From contig NZ_LT615228.1 of NCBI RefSeq assembly GCF_900096765.1, forward strand, positions 192,669 to 256,668: DNA of 64,000 nt, written 5' to 3'. This DNA comes from Polynucleobacter necessarius. Lineage in GTDB: Bacteria; Pseudomonadota; Gammaproteobacteria; Burkholderiales; Burkholderiaceae. The position numbers were made by a program, and so were the translations under genes. Shown in pieces: positions 1 through 10,199 of this stretch. Within the stretch, counting starts at the first letter, position 1; each line of letters begins with the position of its first letter. The notes under the pieces are model-generated. The model saw only the letters and a list, made by a program, of their open reading frames with translations. It was not told the origin of the DNA and did not search any database.

Positions 1-447
1 TACTTGTGCAATTCCTAGCCACATACATTCAAAAGTAATTTGTGTCAGGCGTTTGGCCATCACTGAAACTTCTCCAACCATAAACATGCGACTGGTGTCA
101 CCGTAGTAACCGTCCGGGGTAATGACAGTGATATCTAAGTTGACTACATCACCATTTTTGAGAACTTTTTCACCGGGAATGCCGTGGCAAATCACATCAT
201 TGACAGATGTGCAGATGGACGCAGGAAAGGGTGGGTAGCCTGGCGGTTGGTAATTGAGTGGGGCAGGAATGGTCTTTTGTACATCCCGCATGTAATCATG
301 ACAGATACGGTCTAGTTCACCAGTTGTTACCCCAGCGACAACATGCGGGGCAACATGATCCAAAACTTCGCTGGCTAAGCGGCCAGCTTCGCGCATCCCT
401 TGGATGTCTCCTTGGATGTCTTTTTCTGCGGTAAATACACTGTTCAT
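1..447 (-). CDS. map: methionine aminopeptidase type I, C-terminal part outside window
   Basis: The minus strand from an ATG at 445-447 reads without a stop to the window edge, giving 149 residues of a MetAP-I protein. Visible landmarks are the substrate-pocket His in NDVICHGIPG and two metal-binding Asp residues in VNLDITVI and YYGDTSRMF. The remaining His and Glu ligands lie beyond base 1. The enzyme removes the initiator Met from new proteins in the cytosol. It is transcribed away from rpsB, the usual arrangement in Burkholderiales. An oddity is an in-frame duplication near the N-terminus (DIQG twice), caused by a 12-bp tandem repeat. Identity is firm from the motifs; the gene is partial only because of the window. 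Confidence 0.95.
   Translation of the reverse strand, partial: MNSVFTAEKDIQGDIQGMREAGRLASEVLDHVAPHVVAGVTTGELDRICHDYMRDVQKTIPAPLNYQPPGYPPFPASICTSVNDVICHGIPGEKVLKNGDVVNLDITVITPDGYYGDTSRMFMVGEVSVMAKRLTQITFECMWLGIAQV
398..421. repeat. perfect 12-bp tandem duplication inside map
   Basis: The 12-mer ccttggatgtct occurs at 398-409 and again at 410-421. Because the unit is a multiple of three it keeps the map frame and doubles the tetrapeptide DIQG (residues about 10-17), ahead of the conserved MREAG segment. Confidence 0.9.
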
Positions 448-488
448 TGCTTGATTATCAACGACTTGGGTCGCTTTGGCTGATCATA

Positions 489-509
489 TCTGCCTAATAT
501 TTAGGCAGA
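489..509. promoter_or_regulatory. perfect 9-bp inverted repeat between map and rpsB
   Basis: The arms TCTGCCTAA and TTAGGCAGA are separated by only TAT. The element sits 41 bp upstream of the map start in a divergent promoter region, where a terminator would have no gene to end. An operator or a promoter-proximal RNA hairpin is therefore more likely. No regulator can be named from the sequence. Confidence 0.5.
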
Positions 510-721
510 AAATTCATTTTTTGCCTATGCCTATTAGAGTTTATTGATGGTTCTATTCGCACTCCTTTTGTGAGGAGTTTAGGTGGCTAGATCATTGATA
601 TTTAAGCTATAATTTTGTTCTCAAGTCCATTTTGGTCTTGAAATCGCGAGTTGAGCCTTCCAGGGTGGCGCTTTTTAGCGCAGCTAGGACTCAGCTTTAG
701 AACCAACCCTTAGGAGAAGTT
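510..721 (+). promoter_or_regulatory. rpsB promoter and 5' leader
   Basis: A perfect TATAAT lies at 608-613, without a good -35 at 17-bp spacing. Downstream there is about 100 nt of leader with small hairpin potential (GGCGC/GCGC pair around 667-681), ending in a ribosome binding site TTAGGAGAA at 710-718. A separate stem (ACTCCT/AGGAGT, near 561-578) lies upstream of the -10 box. Long rpsB leaders take part in S2 autoregulation in gammaproteobacteria; whether this one does is an inference. Confidence 0.5.
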
Positions 722-1471
722 ATGTCAGTGACTATGCGTCAAATGCTGGAAGCCGGTTGCCATTTTGGCCACCAAACCCGCTTCTGGTCCCCAAAGATGG
801 CCCCATTTATTTTCGGTCATCGCAACAAAATCCACATCATCAACTTGGAAAAAACATTGCCAATGTTTCAGGACGCCCTGAAATTTGCAAAGCAAGTTGC
901 TGCGAATTGTGGCACGATTTTATTTGTTGGTACTAAGCGCCAATCACGCGAGATCATTGCTGAAGAAGCAACTCGTGCTGGTATGCCTTACATCGACAGC
1001 CGCTGGTTGGGCGGTACGCTCACCAACTTTAAAACTGTTAAAGGTTCATTGAAGCGTTTGAAGGATATGGAAGTTGCTAAAGAAGCTGGCGACTGGGAAA
1101 AGCTCTCCAAGAAAGAAGCTTTGACTAATGACCGTGATCTCGACAAATTGCAAAAAGCACTCGGTGGTATCAAGGACTTGAACGGCGTTCCTGATGCAAT
1201 TTTCGTTGTGGACGTTGGCTATCACAAGATTGCTATTACTGAAGCAAACAAATTGGGTATTCCAGTGATTGCTGTTGTGGATACCAACCATTCACCAGAA
1301 GGTGTTGATTACATCATTCCTGGTAACGATGACTCCAGCAAGGCCGTCACTCTTTACGCTCGTGGTATTGCTGATGCAATCCTTGAAGGCCGTGCAAATG
1401 CAGTGCAGGAAGTACTGACTGCTGTTAAAGAAGGTGAAGAAGAGTTTGTTGAAGAAGGGAAAGCTGAATAA
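722..1471 (+). CDS. rpsB: 30S ribosomal protein S2
   Basis: This 249-residue protein begins [20 protein letters not shown], the canonical S2 N-terminus, and contains [10 protein letters not shown] and [10 protein letters not shown], both hallmark S2 segments. Length matches the family (about 240-250). S2 binds the 30S subunit through S1 and is needed for translation initiation. The ribosome binding site AGGAGAAG is optimally spaced. The stop codon overlaps the tsf start by one base (TAATG), so rpsB and tsf are cotranscribed and probably translationally coupled, as in most bacteria. The tail is acidic and Glu-rich. Confidence 0.99.
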   Translation: MSVTMRQMLEAGCHFGHQTRFWSPKMAPFIFGHRNKIHIINLEKTLPMFQDALKFAKQVAANCGTILFVGTKRQSREIIAEEATRAGMPYIDSRWLGGTLTNFKTVKGSLKRLKDMEVAKEAGDWEKLSKKEALTNDRDLDKLQKALGGIKDLNGVPDAIFVVDVGYHKIAITEANKLGIPVIAVVDTNHSPEGVDYIIPGNDDSSKAVTLYARGIADAILEGRANAVQEVLTAVKEGEEEFVEEGKAE

Positions 1472-2355
1472 TGGCCGCTATTACCGCTGCAATGGTTGGC
1501 GAACTCCGCGCCAAGACTGATGCTCCAATGATGGAGTGCAAAAAAGCATTAACCGAGGCTGATGGTGACATGGCTCGCGCAGAAGAAATTCTGCGTGTAA
1601 AGCTAGGCAGTAAAGCTGGCAAGGCTGCCTCACGTGTTACTGCCGAAGGGATCGTAGCTGTGTCTATTGATGGCAGCAACGGCGCTTTACTCGAAGTGAA
1701 CTGTGAAACCGATTTCGTTTCTAAAAACGATGACTTCTTGGCATTTGCAAATGATTGCGTGAAGTTGGTTGCTGAAAAGAATCCGGCCGACGTCGCAGCT
1801 TTGCTCGCATTGCCTTTGAACGGTTCTACTGTTGATGAAGTGCGTAGCGCCTTGATCGGTAAGATTGGCGAAAACATCATGCCGCGTCGCTTTAAGCGTT
1901 TTGCTGGTAGCAATAAGTTGGTTTCATACCTCCACGGCACTCGTATTGGTGTAGTGGTTGAGTTTGAAGGCGATGAGACTGCCGCTAAAGACGTCGCGAT
2001 GCACGTTGCTGCAATGAAACCAGTTGCTTTATCTACTGCCGATGTTCCTGCTGAATTTATCGCGATTGAGCGCAGTGTTGCTGTACAAAAAGCTGCTGAA
2101 TCTGGCAAACCACCAGAAATCGTTGAGAAGATGGTGGAAGGTTCTATTCAGAAGTACCTCAAAGAGGTTTCTTTGTTGAACCAAACTTTTGTTAAAAACG
2201 ACAAGCAAACTGTTGAGCAGATGCTCAAGGCGGCTAATACCTCAGTAAAAGGCTTCACCATGTTTGTAGTGGGTGAAGGCATTGAGAAGCGCCAGGATGA
2301 CTTTGCTGCTGAAGTGGCTGCACAAGTTGCTGCCGCTTCTAAGGCTACAGCCTAA
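1471..2355 (+). CDS. tsf: elongation factor Ts
   Basis: The protein has 294 residues. The N-terminal UBA-like domain (about 1-55, with [13 protein letters not shown]) is followed by the EF-Tu-interacting core with the signature [12 protein letters not shown] near residue 78. The factor exchanges GDP for GTP on EF-Tu in the cytosol. It overlaps the rpsB stop by one base. A strong intrinsic terminator starts 45 bp after the stop, so the rpsB-tsf unit probably ends here and pyrH has its own promoter. The sequence is intact and ordinary for Burkholderiales. Confidence 0.99.
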   Translation: MAAITAAMVGELRAKTDAPMMECKKALTEADGDMARAEEILRVKLGSKAGKAASRVTAEGIVAVSIDGSNGALLEVNCETDFVSKNDDFLAFANDCVKLVAEKNPADVAALLALPLNGSTVDEVRSALIGKIGENIMPRRFKRFAGSNKLVSYLHGTRIGVVVEFEGDETAAKDVAMHVAAMKPVALSTADVPAEFIAIERSVAVQKAAESGKPPEIVEKMVEGSIQKYLKEVSLLNQTFVKNDKQTVEQMLKAANTSVKGFTMFVVGEGIEKRQDDFAAEVAAQVAAASKATA

Positions 2356-2399
2356 ATAGCCAGTCTGGGGCTTGCCCCCCTATGGTTAGCAGCGCTCTT

Positions 2400-2437
2400 A
2401 AGGGCATAGAAACCTGGGTTTCTATGCCCTTTCCTTT
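2400..2437 (+). terminator. rho-independent terminator after tsf
   Basis: A perfect 14-bp stem (AAGGGCATAGAAAC at 2400-2413 with its complement at 2418-2431) encloses the tetraloop CTGG and runs into TTCCTTT. This separates rpsB-tsf from the pyrH operon. Confidence 0.9.
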
Positions 2438-2541
2438 GATATTGACCAAGCCCTTTATAATTTGATGCAGATATTAAAAAGCGCTTAAAGATCAATAAGC
2501 TATGTAAACAAATTACTTAGCAAATTACGGAAAAGAACCAT

Positions 2542-3252
2542 ATGCCAGGCTACAAACGCGTCCTCCTTAAATTATCTGGTGAAGCCCTGATGGGCGACGA
2601 TGCTTTTGGCATCAATCCAGTCACAATCGACTCGATGGTTTCTGAAATCGCCCAAGTGGTGCATAGCGGAGTAGAGCTGGCCATTGTGATTGGAGGCGGC
2701 AATATCTTCCGTGGTGTGGCGGGTGGAGCTGCTGGAATGGATCGCGCCACTGCTGACTACATGGGTATGTTGGCTACGATGATGAATTCCTTAGCCTTGC
2801 AAGACGCATTACGTCAAAAAGGGATTGAAGCGCGAGTGCAATCTGCGCTGCGTATGGATCAAGTAGTTGAGCCGTATATTCGTCCGCGCGCCATTCGTGC
2901 GATGAGCGAGGGTAAGGTTGTGATTTTTGCGGCTGGTACGGGTAACCCATTTTTCACCACAGATACTGCCGCTGCTTTGCGTGGGGCGGAGATGGGTGTT
3001 GAAGTTATGCTCAAGGCAACTAAGGTTGATGGAATTTACAGTGCTGATCCAGTAAAGGATCCAAGCGCTACGCTGTACAAAACAATCACCTTTGACGAAG
3101 CATTAATTAAAAACTTACAAGTCATGGATGCTACTGCTTTCGCATTGTGTCGTGACCGCAAATTACCAATCAAAGTATTTTCAATACTCAAGCCTGGCGC
3201 TTTGATGCGCGTAGTGCAAGGTGAGCCTGAAGGTACTTTGGTGCACGTTTAA
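2542..3252 (+). CDS. pyrH: UMP kinase
   Basis: A 236-residue amino-acid-kinase-fold protein. It starts [18 protein letters not shown] and carries the glycine-rich nucleotide loop [10 protein letters not shown] and the conserved [16 protein letters not shown] segment. It phosphorylates UMP to UDP for pyrimidine nucleotide supply; the bacterial enzyme is a hexamer. A possible -10 TATAAT lies at 2456-2461, downstream of the tsf terminator. The gene leads a frr-uppS-cdsA-dxr series with gaps of 11 to 24 bp or an overlap, which points to one operon. Confidence 0.98.
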   Translation: MPGYKRVLLKLSGEALMGDDAFGINPVTIDSMVSEIAQVVHSGVELAIVIGGGNIFRGVAGGAAGMDRATADYMGMLATMMNSLALQDALRQKGIEARVQSALRMDQVVEPYIRPRAIRAMSEGKVVIFAAGTGNPFFTTDTAAALRGAEMGVEVMLKATKVDGIYSADPVKDPSATLYKTITFDEALIKNLQVMDATAFALCRDRKLPIKVFSILKPGALMRVVQGEPEGTLVHV

Positions 3253-3263
3253 TAGGAGGACAG

Positions 3264-3824
3264 ATGTTTGCAGCAGAAATTAAAACCACTACCGATCAAA
3301 AGATGCAAAAGTCTCTTGAGTCTTTGAAATCCAATCTGGCAAAGATTCGATCTGGTCGCGCTAATCCAGGAATTTTGGAACATATTCAGGTTGAATATTA
3401 CGGCAATCCAACACCATTGAGCCAGGTGGCCAGTCTAGGTTTGGCTGACGCTCGCACAATTAACGTTCAGCCATTTGAAAAGAATATGGTGGCCGCTGTT
3501 GAAAAAGCCATTCGAGATTCTGATCTAGGTTTAAATCCAGCCTCACAAGGTACTGTGATTCGCGTGCCAATGCCTGCACTAACTGAAGAACGTCGTCGCG
3601 AATTGACTAAAGTAGTGAAGAGCGAGGGTGAAGATGCCAAAATTGCGGTTCGCAATCTGCGTCGTGATGCCAATGAGCACTTGAAGCGTTTAACTAAAGA
3701 TAAAGAAATCTCCGAGGATGAAGAGCGTCGTGCAACAGACGATATCCAAAAGATGACTGATAAGGCAGTGGTAGATATCGACAAGATCATTGCTGAAAAA
3801 GAAAAAGAGATCATGACGGTTTAA
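3264..3824 (+). CDS. frr: ribosome recycling factor
   Basis: The 186-residue protein has the family's normal length. It shows the conserved helix segment [12 protein letters not shown], the [12 protein letters not shown] turn and the C-terminal coiled region ending in KEKEIMTV. With EF-G it splits post-termination ribosomes. A strong ribosome binding site AGGAGG precedes the ATG by six bases. It sits directly behind pyrH, the near-universal arrangement. Confidence 0.98.
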   Translation: MFAAEIKTTTDQKMQKSLESLKSNLAKIRSGRANPGILEHIQVEYYGNPTPLSQVASLGLADARTINVQPFEKNMVAAVEKAIRDSDLGLNPASQGTVIRVPMPALTEERRRELTKVVKSEGEDAKIAVRNLRRDANEHLKRLTKDKEISEDEERRATDDIQKMTDKAVVDIDKIIAEKEKEIMTV

Positions 3825-3847
3825 GGCCTGATTGAGTTTTATTTTTC

Positions 3848-4621
3848 ATGACCCAACACCTTAGTTCTACCCAGGCAATTCCAGAGGTAAGTGCCATTCC
3901 TCGCCATGTGGCAATCATTATGGATGGTAATGGCCGTTGGGCAAGCAAGCGCATGATGCCTAGGGTCGCTGGCCACTCAGAGGGTTTGGGGGCAGTACGA
4001 AAAATTGTTCAAGAGTGCCGCCGTATTGGGGTCGAGTACTTAACTGTTTTCGCCTTTAGCTCCGAGAACTGGCGTCGCCCTCCTGAAGAGGTTGGCTTCT
4101 TGATGAAGTTATTTCTCAAGTCGCTCAAAGGTGAGGTATCTCGCTTAGCAGAAAATGATATTTCTCTGCGCTTGATTGGGGATCTAAGTCGTTTTGATTC
4201 CGCCATTCAAGAGATGGTGCAATTTTCAGAAGAAAAAACGGCGAGCTGCAAAGGTCTTACCTTTACGATTGCTGCTAACTATGGTGGGCGTTGGGATATT
4301 TTGCAGGCTATGCGCCGCTGCCTTGCTGCCAACCCCAATTTACAGCCTGATGATGTCACAGAAGATTTGCTGACACCGCATTTATCAATGGCTTATGCCC
4401 CAGAGCTTGATTTGTTTATTCGCACTGGTGGCGAGCAACGTATTAGTAATTTCTTGCTTTGGCAGTTAGCGTACACAGAGCTGTATTTTACGGATGTCTT
4501 GTGGCCTGACTTTGATGAGGCTGAGTTACATAAAGCCTTTACTTGGTTCAGTCAACGCGAGCGTCGTTTTGGTCGTACGAGTGCTCAGCTGGCCTCACAG
4601 ACCGCTAGCGATGCTGCTTGA
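3848..4621 (+). CDS. uppS: undecaprenyl diphosphate synthase (cis-prenyltransferase)
   Basis: The 257-residue protein contains the catalytic Asp26 in [10 protein letters not shown] and the substrate-binding segment [18 protein letters not shown]. The enzyme makes the C55 lipid carrier used for peptidoglycan and other envelope glycans, by adding isopentenyl diphosphate to farnesyl diphosphate at the membrane face. The operon position between frr and cdsA is conserved. The carrier it makes feeds the glycosyltransferases at 53-57 kb. The N-terminal 18 residues before the conserved core are variable and not informative. Confidence 0.98.
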   Translation: MTQHLSSTQAIPEVSAIPRHVAIIMDGNGRWASKRMMPRVAGHSEGLGAVRKIVQECRRIGVEYLTVFAFSSENWRRPPEEVGFLMKLFLKSLKGEVSRLAENDISLRLIGDLSRFDSAIQEMVQFSEEKTASCKGLTFTIAANYGGRWDILQAMRRCLAANPNLQPDDVTEDLLTPHLSMAYAPELDLFIRTGGEQRISNFLLWQLAYTELYFTDVLWPDFDEAELHKAFTWFSQRERRFGRTSAQLASQTASDAA

Positions 4622-4640
4622 TTTTTAAAGTTCCCTCCCA

Positions 4641-5468
4641 ATGCTAAAAACTCGAATCATCACTGCCCTTGTGTTAATGGCAGTTCTTTTACCAATCTTG
4701 TTTTTATTGCCGATTGTGTATGCAGGGGCTTTCTTTTTAGTTGTCTTGGTTGCTGCAGCCTGGGAGTGGAGTCGATTATTGGCAGCAGAGGCAAAGTCTG
4801 CCGCCTGGTTGTACGGATTATTTTGTTTGGCAATTATTGTGTTCTTGTTGGGAGTGCAAAATACGGATTGGCAATTAGCCATATTATTTTTGTCGGTGCT
4901 CTTTTGGTTCTTGGTGGCCCCGTTCATTCTGGCGCGAGGCATGAATCTCTCGCTAGATAAATTGCGACCTTTTTATGTAGTGCTTGGCTTGATTGTTTTA
5001 CCGGCAACTTGGTTCGCATTGGTTTTTTTGCGCGAGTTAGGTCTGATCTATCTGCTGTCTACTTTGGCTCTAGTCTGGGTTGCCGATATCGGCGCTTATT
5101 TTGTGGGAAAGGCAATTGGACGACATAAGCTTGCTGTGCAAATTAGCCCAGGAAAGTCTATTGAAGGTGCGGTAGGTGGTTTATTGCTCTGCTATGGGTA
5201 TGCCTTTCTATGCGTTTTTTATCTACCGTTTGAATCTACTTTATTTGGCGCGTGGGCAATTCGTTTTGGTTGGATTCCGATGTTCCTGATGGTGACGGTT
5301 CTAAATGCATTTAGTATTTTTGGGGATCTCTTTGAGTCCCAGTTAAAGCGTTTGGCAGGTGTTAAAGATAGTAGTCATTTATTGCCAGGACACGGTGGTG
5401 TGCTAGATCGAGTTGATGCTTTGATTCCAACAATGCCGATTGCTGCTTTACTAGCAGGATTGATGTAA
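4641..5468 (+). CDS. cdsA: phosphatidate cytidylyltransferase
   Basis: A 275-residue, very hydrophobic protein with about seven or eight membrane segments. The C-terminal family signature is complete: [20 protein letters not shown] followed by GVLDRVDA. It makes CDP-diacylglycerol from phosphatidate and CTP in the inner membrane, the branch point for phospholipids. The stop overlaps the dxr start (TAATG). The chosen ATG at 4641 gives a first membrane segment beginning within ten residues, as in relatives. Confidence 0.97.
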   Translation: MLKTRIITALVLMAVLLPILFLLPIVYAGAFFLVVLVAAAWEWSRLLAAEAKSAAWLYGLFCLAIIVFLLGVQNTDWQLAILFLSVLFWFLVAPFILARGMNLSLDKLRPFYVVLGLIVLPATWFALVFLRELGLIYLLSTLALVWVADIGAYFVGKAIGRHKLAVQISPGKSIEGAVGGLLLCYGYAFLCVFYLPFESTLFGAWAIRFGWIPMFLMVTVLNAFSIFGDLFESQLKRLAGVKDSSHLLPGHGGVLDRVDALIPTMPIAALLAGLM

Positions 5469-6649
5469 TGAGTAAGCGGCTGGCCATACTCGGTTCAACC
5501 GGATCGATCGGCGTCAATACCTTAGATGTAGTTCGTGCCCACCCGGATCGCTATACGGTGGTCGCTTTGACTGCCGGCAAGCAAGTTGATCGTTTGGCTG
5601 AGCAATGTATTGAATTTAAGCCAGCTATTGCGGTACTTTCTGAGAGCGCGGATGCTGCTCAACTCGAAAGCTTTTTACGCGCCCGGGGGAGTCAAACACA
5701 AGTCTTGTATGGACCTGATGCTTTGGTGACAGCAGTCACTGAGTCTGGGTGTGACATGGTCATGGCTGCCATTGTAGGCGCCGCTGGTTTGATGCCGGCC
5801 TTAGCCGCTGCCAAATCTGGCAAAAGAGTCTTGCTGGCCAATAAAGAGGCTTTGGTGATGTCTGGCGCTTTATTCATGCAAGCCATGAAGGCCGGAGGAG
5901 GGGAGTTGCTTCCCATTGATAGTGAGCACAATGCGATCTTCCAGTGCTTGCCAAATCAATTTGCAAAATCACCACAGGCTAGTTTGGGTGTAGAAGAATT
6001 GTGGTTAACCGCTTCGGGTGGCCCTTTTAGAAATACGCCGATCGACCAACTGGACCAGATCACTCCAGAGCAGGCTTGCGCTCATCCAAACTGGGTCATG
6101 GGTAGAAAGATTTCGGTGGATTCAGCAACAATGATGAATAAGGGTCTCGAAGTAATAGAGGCCTTTTGGCTGTTCGGCCTGCCATTGGAAAAAATTAAAG
6201 TATTGATTCATCCACAAAGTGTTATTCACTCTATGGTGCGTTATCGCGATGGATCTGTATTAGCGCAACTGGGTCAACCTGATATGCGAACTCCTATTGC
6301 TTATGGTCTTGCGTGGCCAGACCGCATTGATGCAGGTGTTGCGCCACTGAATTTGACTCAATTGGCTCATTTGAGTTTTGCAGAGCCTGATCTAGAGCGT
6401 TTCCCTTGCTTATCATTGGCTTTTGCTGCTGCCAAAGCCGGAGGAACTGCTCCCACCGTCCTAAATGCGGCTAATGAAATTGCAGTTGCTGCATTTTTGG
6501 ATGCTGGTCTGCCGTATTTGAAGATTCCTCAAGTGGTTGAGGAGGTGCTTAGCGCTATGGCTGTAGTGGGCGCAGATTCTTTGGAAACGACTTTAAGTGT
6601 TGATGCACAAGCCCGAAAAGCAGCGCAGGAATATATTCATTCATTGTAA
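5468..6649 (+). CDS. dxr: 1-deoxy-D-xylulose 5-phosphate reductoisomerase
   Basis: The 393-residue protein starts with the NADPH-binding loop [14 protein letters not shown], and has the metal-binding [12 protein letters not shown] segment and the flexible-loop [17 protein letters not shown] region. It converts DXP to MEP, the committed step of the non-mevalonate isoprenoid route that supplies UppS. It overlaps cdsA by one base and precedes rseP by 48 bp. Sequence and length are complete. Confidence 0.98.
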   Translation: MSKRLAILGSTGSIGVNTLDVVRAHPDRYTVVALTAGKQVDRLAEQCIEFKPAIAVLSESADAAQLESFLRARGSQTQVLYGPDALVTAVTESGCDMVMAAIVGAAGLMPALAAAKSGKRVLLANKEALVMSGALFMQAMKAGGGELLPIDSEHNAIFQCLPNQFAKSPQASLGVEELWLTASGGPFRNTPIDQLDQITPEQACAHPNWVMGRKISVDSATMMNKGLEVIEAFWLFGLPLEKIKVLIHPQSVIHSMVRYRDGSVLAQLGQPDMRTPIAYGLAWPDRIDAGVAPLNLTQLAHLSFAEPDLERFPCLSLAFAAAKAGGTAPTVLNAANEIAVAAFLDAGLPYLKIPQVVEEVLSAMAVVGADSLETTLSVDAQARKAAQEYIHSL

Positions 6650-6697
6650 AAATTTGCATAGTTTGTATCTCAGCGAATATCTTAGTTAGGATTTTTT

Positions 6698-7836
6698 TTG
6701 CAAGCATTCATTACTCTTGGCACATTTATCATCACGCTTGGTGTGCTCGTGAGCTTTCATGAGTTTGGGCACTTTGTTGCAGCTCGTGCATGTGGCGTAC
6801 GCGTTCTTCGTTTTGCAATCGGCTTTGGAAAGCCCCTGTTTACTTATTGTGCAAAAAATAAAACAGAGTGGGTGATTGCCGCCATCCCTTTGGGTGGGTA
6901 TGTGAAGTTGCTTGATGGTCGGGATAAGACGCAAGATATCGCGCCTAACGAGCAAATCCACGCTTTCGATCAAAAACCCCCGTGGCAGCGGTCCTTGATA
7001 GTGGCGGCAGGTCCTCTGGCGAATTTTTTATTAGCGATTATTCTTTTTTCAACCATTTATATGTCGGGTGCCCCACAGCTACCCGCTGTTTTGCAAACCC
7101 CTCCAGACAGTTCCTTGGCGTTTAAATTGGGGGTAACTGGAGGTGAGCAGATCGTTGGGTGGCAAGTTTTGGAGTCTAAGACCCAGTCTTTGGGACCAAT
7201 TTCGGATGAATTTGAGCCGGTCCTGAGTTGGAATGCTTTGCGCTGGTTGCTGATGGATGCTCTTGCCGGGGAATACGGTTTCGCTCTGCAACTGAAGGCT
7301 CCTGACGGTAATTTGATGGTCAAAACCTTCTTGGCCGAGGATTTGCCCCCGATGCGTCAAGATAGTGATCCTATGTTACGCCTAGGTTTATTGCTAAAGC
7401 CAACCCTTTAGCTGACTGGAAAGAGCTCAAATTAAGCCCTTTTGAGGCTCTAGGGGCTGCATCCCAAAGAGTTTGGTTGGTCAGCAAGTTATCCCTCAGG
7501 CTAATGGCGGGAATGTTCACCGGAAAGACTTCTATAAAGCAGTTGGGCGGACCCCTTAGCATTGCTGACATGGCCGGCAAGTCAGTCCAGGTTGGGTGGC
7601 AGCCATTTTTTGCATTTTTGGCACTACTAATAAGTATTAGTATCGGGCTGCTCAATTTGCTCCCTTTTCCCATGCTTGACGGGGGTCAGCTCCTGTATGA
7701 TGCATGGGAGTTGGTCGCTGGAAAGCGGATTTCGACTTCAACACAGGAACAGCTGCAAAAAGTAGGCTTTTTCTTGTTAATTTCTTTCTCTATTCTGGCT
7801 TTGTTTAACGATTTACAACGCTATTTGTCGCCTTGA
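6698..7836 (+). pseudogene. rseP: RseP-family site-2 zinc protease, interrupted by a -1 frameshift
   Basis: From a TTG start at 6698 the frame encodes the M50 catalytic motif HEFGH (residues 21-25), the first membrane segments and part of a PDZ domain, then stops at 7409-7411. The overlapping next frame continues exactly where the family should, through the second catalytic motif MLDGGQLL and the last membrane segment, ending at 7836. That frame has a TGA at 7366-7368, so the lost base lies between 7369 and 7411; an A missing from AAA at 7396-7398 is one option. HExxH and LDG are both needed for zinc binding, so neither half should work alone. RseP normally cuts anti-sigma-E and signal-peptide remnants. 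It may be a real lesion, a sequencing error or, least likely, recoding. Confidence 0.88.
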
Positions 7837-7859
7837 ATTTTTTGACTCTTTCCCCTTCG

Positions 7860-10181
7860 ATGTTTACACGCTTACTTGCTCGACTGCTGATGATGGTAGC
7901 TTTGGGTCTGAGCATTCCTGTTTATGCAGCAGATTCCTTTGTTGTCAAAGATATTCGCGTAGAAGGTTTACAGCGGGTTGAGCCAGGTACTGTATTTAGT
8001 TATTTGCCCGTTCAAGTAGGCGACACTTTCACCGAGGAAAAAGGGGCTGAGGCTATTAAGGCCTTGTATAGCACCGGGTTTTTTAGGGATGTGCAAATTC
8101 AAGCTCAAGGTGATGTATTGATTGTCATCATTGAAGAGAGACCAACAATTTCACGTATTGAATTTACTGGGATGAAAGAATTTGACCCAGAGATAGTTCG
8201 TAAGTCCTTAAAAGCTGTTGGTGTTGCGGAGGCGCGTTTTTATGACAAAGCTTTAATTGATAAGGCTGAGCAAGAACTCAAGCGTCAATATGTTGGTAAG
8301 GGCATGTTTGCTGCAGAGGTTGTTGCCACCGTCACTCCGGTCGAACGCAATCAGGTTGCCGTTTACTTCAATATAGATGAAGGACCTGTTGCCAAGATTC
8401 AAGAAATTAATTTCATTGGCAATAAAGTATTTAGTGAGAGTACTTTGCGCGGCGAGATGCAACTGAAGACTGGCGGTTGGCTATCTTGGTACAGCAAGGA
8501 CAATCTCTATTCAAAGCAAAAACTTACGGCAGATTTAGAAACGATTCGCTCTTATTATTTAAATCGTGGCTACTTAGAGTTTGTTATTGAATCAACACAA
8601 GTTTCGATTACTCCCGACAAAAAAGGGATTTACCTCACCATCAGTATTCGTGAAGGTCAAAAATTTACAGTTAAAAATGTTCGTTTGGCCGGTGAGCTAT
8701 TGGGCAAAGAAAACGAGCTAATGCAGTTGATCGTACTGAAGCCTGGTGATACTTTTTCTTTCGCTAAATTAACTGAAAGCTCCAAAGCAATTGCAGAGGT
8801 CTTGGGTTCCTATGGCTATGCTTTTGCAACCATTAATCCGCAACCAGATATTCGCCGCGAACAAGCAGAAGTAGATCTCACTTTAGTAATTGATCCAGGT
8901 CGACGAATCTATGTTCGTAAGGTAGATATTTCTGGGAACGCCAAAACACGTGACATGGTGATTCGGCGTGAGATGCGTCAGTTTGAGAGCTCCTGGTTTG
9001 ATAGTGACAAAATTGATCTATCGAAGAAGCGCTTGAATCGTTTGGGCTATTTCACTGAGACTGATATCACTACTGAGGATGTTCCAGGTACTTCTGATCA
9101 GGTAGATGTGAACGTTAAAGTTACTGAGAAGCCAACCGGTGCGATTACCTTGGGGGCCGGCTACTCCTCTACAGAAAAGTTAATATTGTCTGCAGGTATT
9201 GATCAAGATAATGCATTTGGAACTGGAACTGCAATTGGTTTAAATGCTTCTCTGGGTAAGATTAATCAGAACTTGACTCTGTCTAATTATGATCCCTACT
9301 TCACTGAAGATGGAATCAGTCGATACACTGATTTGTACTACCGCCAGTCAAAACCCCTTTACTACGTGGGTGATCCCGATTACACCATTAAGTCTCTGGG
9401 CTCAAATATTAAATTTGGCGTTCCATACACCGAAGTTGATCGAGTCTTTTTTGGAACGGGCGTTGAAGCATTCCAAATCCAGACAACATACAATACGCCG
9501 CTGCCTTACTTGACTTATGCTCAAAGTTACGGAATTGCTGCACCAGGATACCCTGCAACCCTGAATACCTATAACGTACCAATCACAATCGGCTGGTCCC
9601 GTGATGGCCGTGATAGCGCGCTTATTCCCTCTGATGGATCTTTGCAACAGCTCTCTGCCGAAGCTGGAACGCCTGCTGGTAATATGACTTTCTATCGCTT
9701 GTATGGCCAGTATCAAAAGTACCACTCCTTTACAAAAGGAAATATCCTCTCATTCAACGGTGAGGTCGGTTACGGAGAGGTGTACGGCAATCATCCTTTC
9801 CCAATTACTAAAAACTACTACGTGGGTGGTATTGGATCCGTACGTGGTTATGCCCCTGGATCCTTAGGGCCGCAGTACTTTAATAGTGCAGTTGGAGCCT
9901 ATCAACCGACAGGTGGTCAGTCTAAGATTGTGACAAATATTGAATACACCGTTCCCGTTCCGGGGTCTGGTGTTGATAAGACTTTGCGTGTCTTTACTTT
10001 CGTAGACGGTGGTAATGCATTTGGGCAAAATATCAACTTAGTCCTAAAATACTCCTACGGATTAGGTATATCATGGATATCACCGCTGGGACCGTTGAAG
10101 TTTAGTTATGGTATTCCGTACAAGTCTGCGCCGACGGATAATGTCCAGCGATTGCAGTTCCAGGTGGGTACGGCGTTTTAA
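7860..10181 (+). CDS. bamA: outer membrane protein assembly factor BamA
   Basis: From the ATG at 7860 the product has 773 residues with a clear signal peptide (MFTRLLARLLMMVALG to YAAD). Five POTRA repeats follow (about 25-425), then the Omp85 beta-barrel. The conserved loop-6 motif appears as VRGYAPGSLGPQY, and the protein ends in Phe, as barrel proteins do. A TTG at 7833 could add nine residues but would spoil the signal peptide. BamA inserts beta-barrel proteins into the outer membrane. The dxr-rseP-bamA-skp order is the classic envelope cluster. Confidence 0.98.
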   Translation: MFTRLLARLLMMVALGLSIPVYAADSFVVKDIRVEGLQRVEPGTVFSYLPVQVGDTFTEEKGAEAIKALYSTGFFRDVQIQAQGDVLIVIIEERPTISRIEFTGMKEFDPEIVRKSLKAVGVAEARFYDKALIDKAEQELKRQYVGKGMFAAEVVATVTPVERNQVAVYFNIDEGPVAKIQEINFIGNKVFSESTLRGEMQLKTGGWLSWYSKDNLYSKQKLTADLETIRSYYLNRGYLEFVIESTQVSITPDKKGIYLTISIREGQKFTVKNVRLAGELLGKENELMQLIVLKPGDTFSFAKLTESSKAIAEVLGSYGYAFATINPQPDIRREQAEVDLTLVIDPGRRIYVRKVDISGNAKTRDMVIRREMRQFESSWFDSDKIDLSKKRLNRLGYFTETDITTEDVPGTSDQVDVNVKVTEKPTGAITLGAGYSSTEKLILSAGIDQDNAFGTGTAIGLNASLGKINQNLTLSNYDPYFTEDGISRYTDLYYRQSKPLYYVGDPDYTIKSLGSNIKFGVPYTEVDRVFFGTGVEAFQIQTTYNTPLPYLTYAQSYGIAAPGYPATLNTYNVPITIGWSRDGRDSALIPSDGSLQQLSAEAGTPAGNMTFYRLYGQYQKYHSFTKGNILSFNGEVGYGEVYGNHPFPITKNYYVGGIGSVRGYAPGSLGPQYFNSAVGAYQPTGGQSKIVTNIEYTVPVPGSGVDKTLRVFTFVDGGNAFGQNINLVLKYSYGLGISWISPLGPLKFSYGIPYKSAPTDNVQRLQFQVGTAF

Positions 10182-10199
10182 TTGTTCAAGGAAAGTTTT

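Noticed and set aside
1425-2108. 227-codon minus-strand open frame over tsf
   Set aside because: It lies fully opposite the rpsB end and tsf, has no family features and no ribosome binding site; it is a shadow of conserved codons.
2436-2461. Full sigma-70 promoter for pyrH
   Set aside because: TTGACC and TATAAT are present but only 8 bp apart; no -35 with 16-18 bp spacing was found, so only a possible -10 is mentioned.
7400-7415. Programmed frameshifting at CCCTTTA in rseP
   Set aside because: The heptamer is not in the zero frame of the upstream reading frame (it would need CCT TTA as zero-frame codons), and the CTT-TAG context resembles a +1 site, while -1 is needed.
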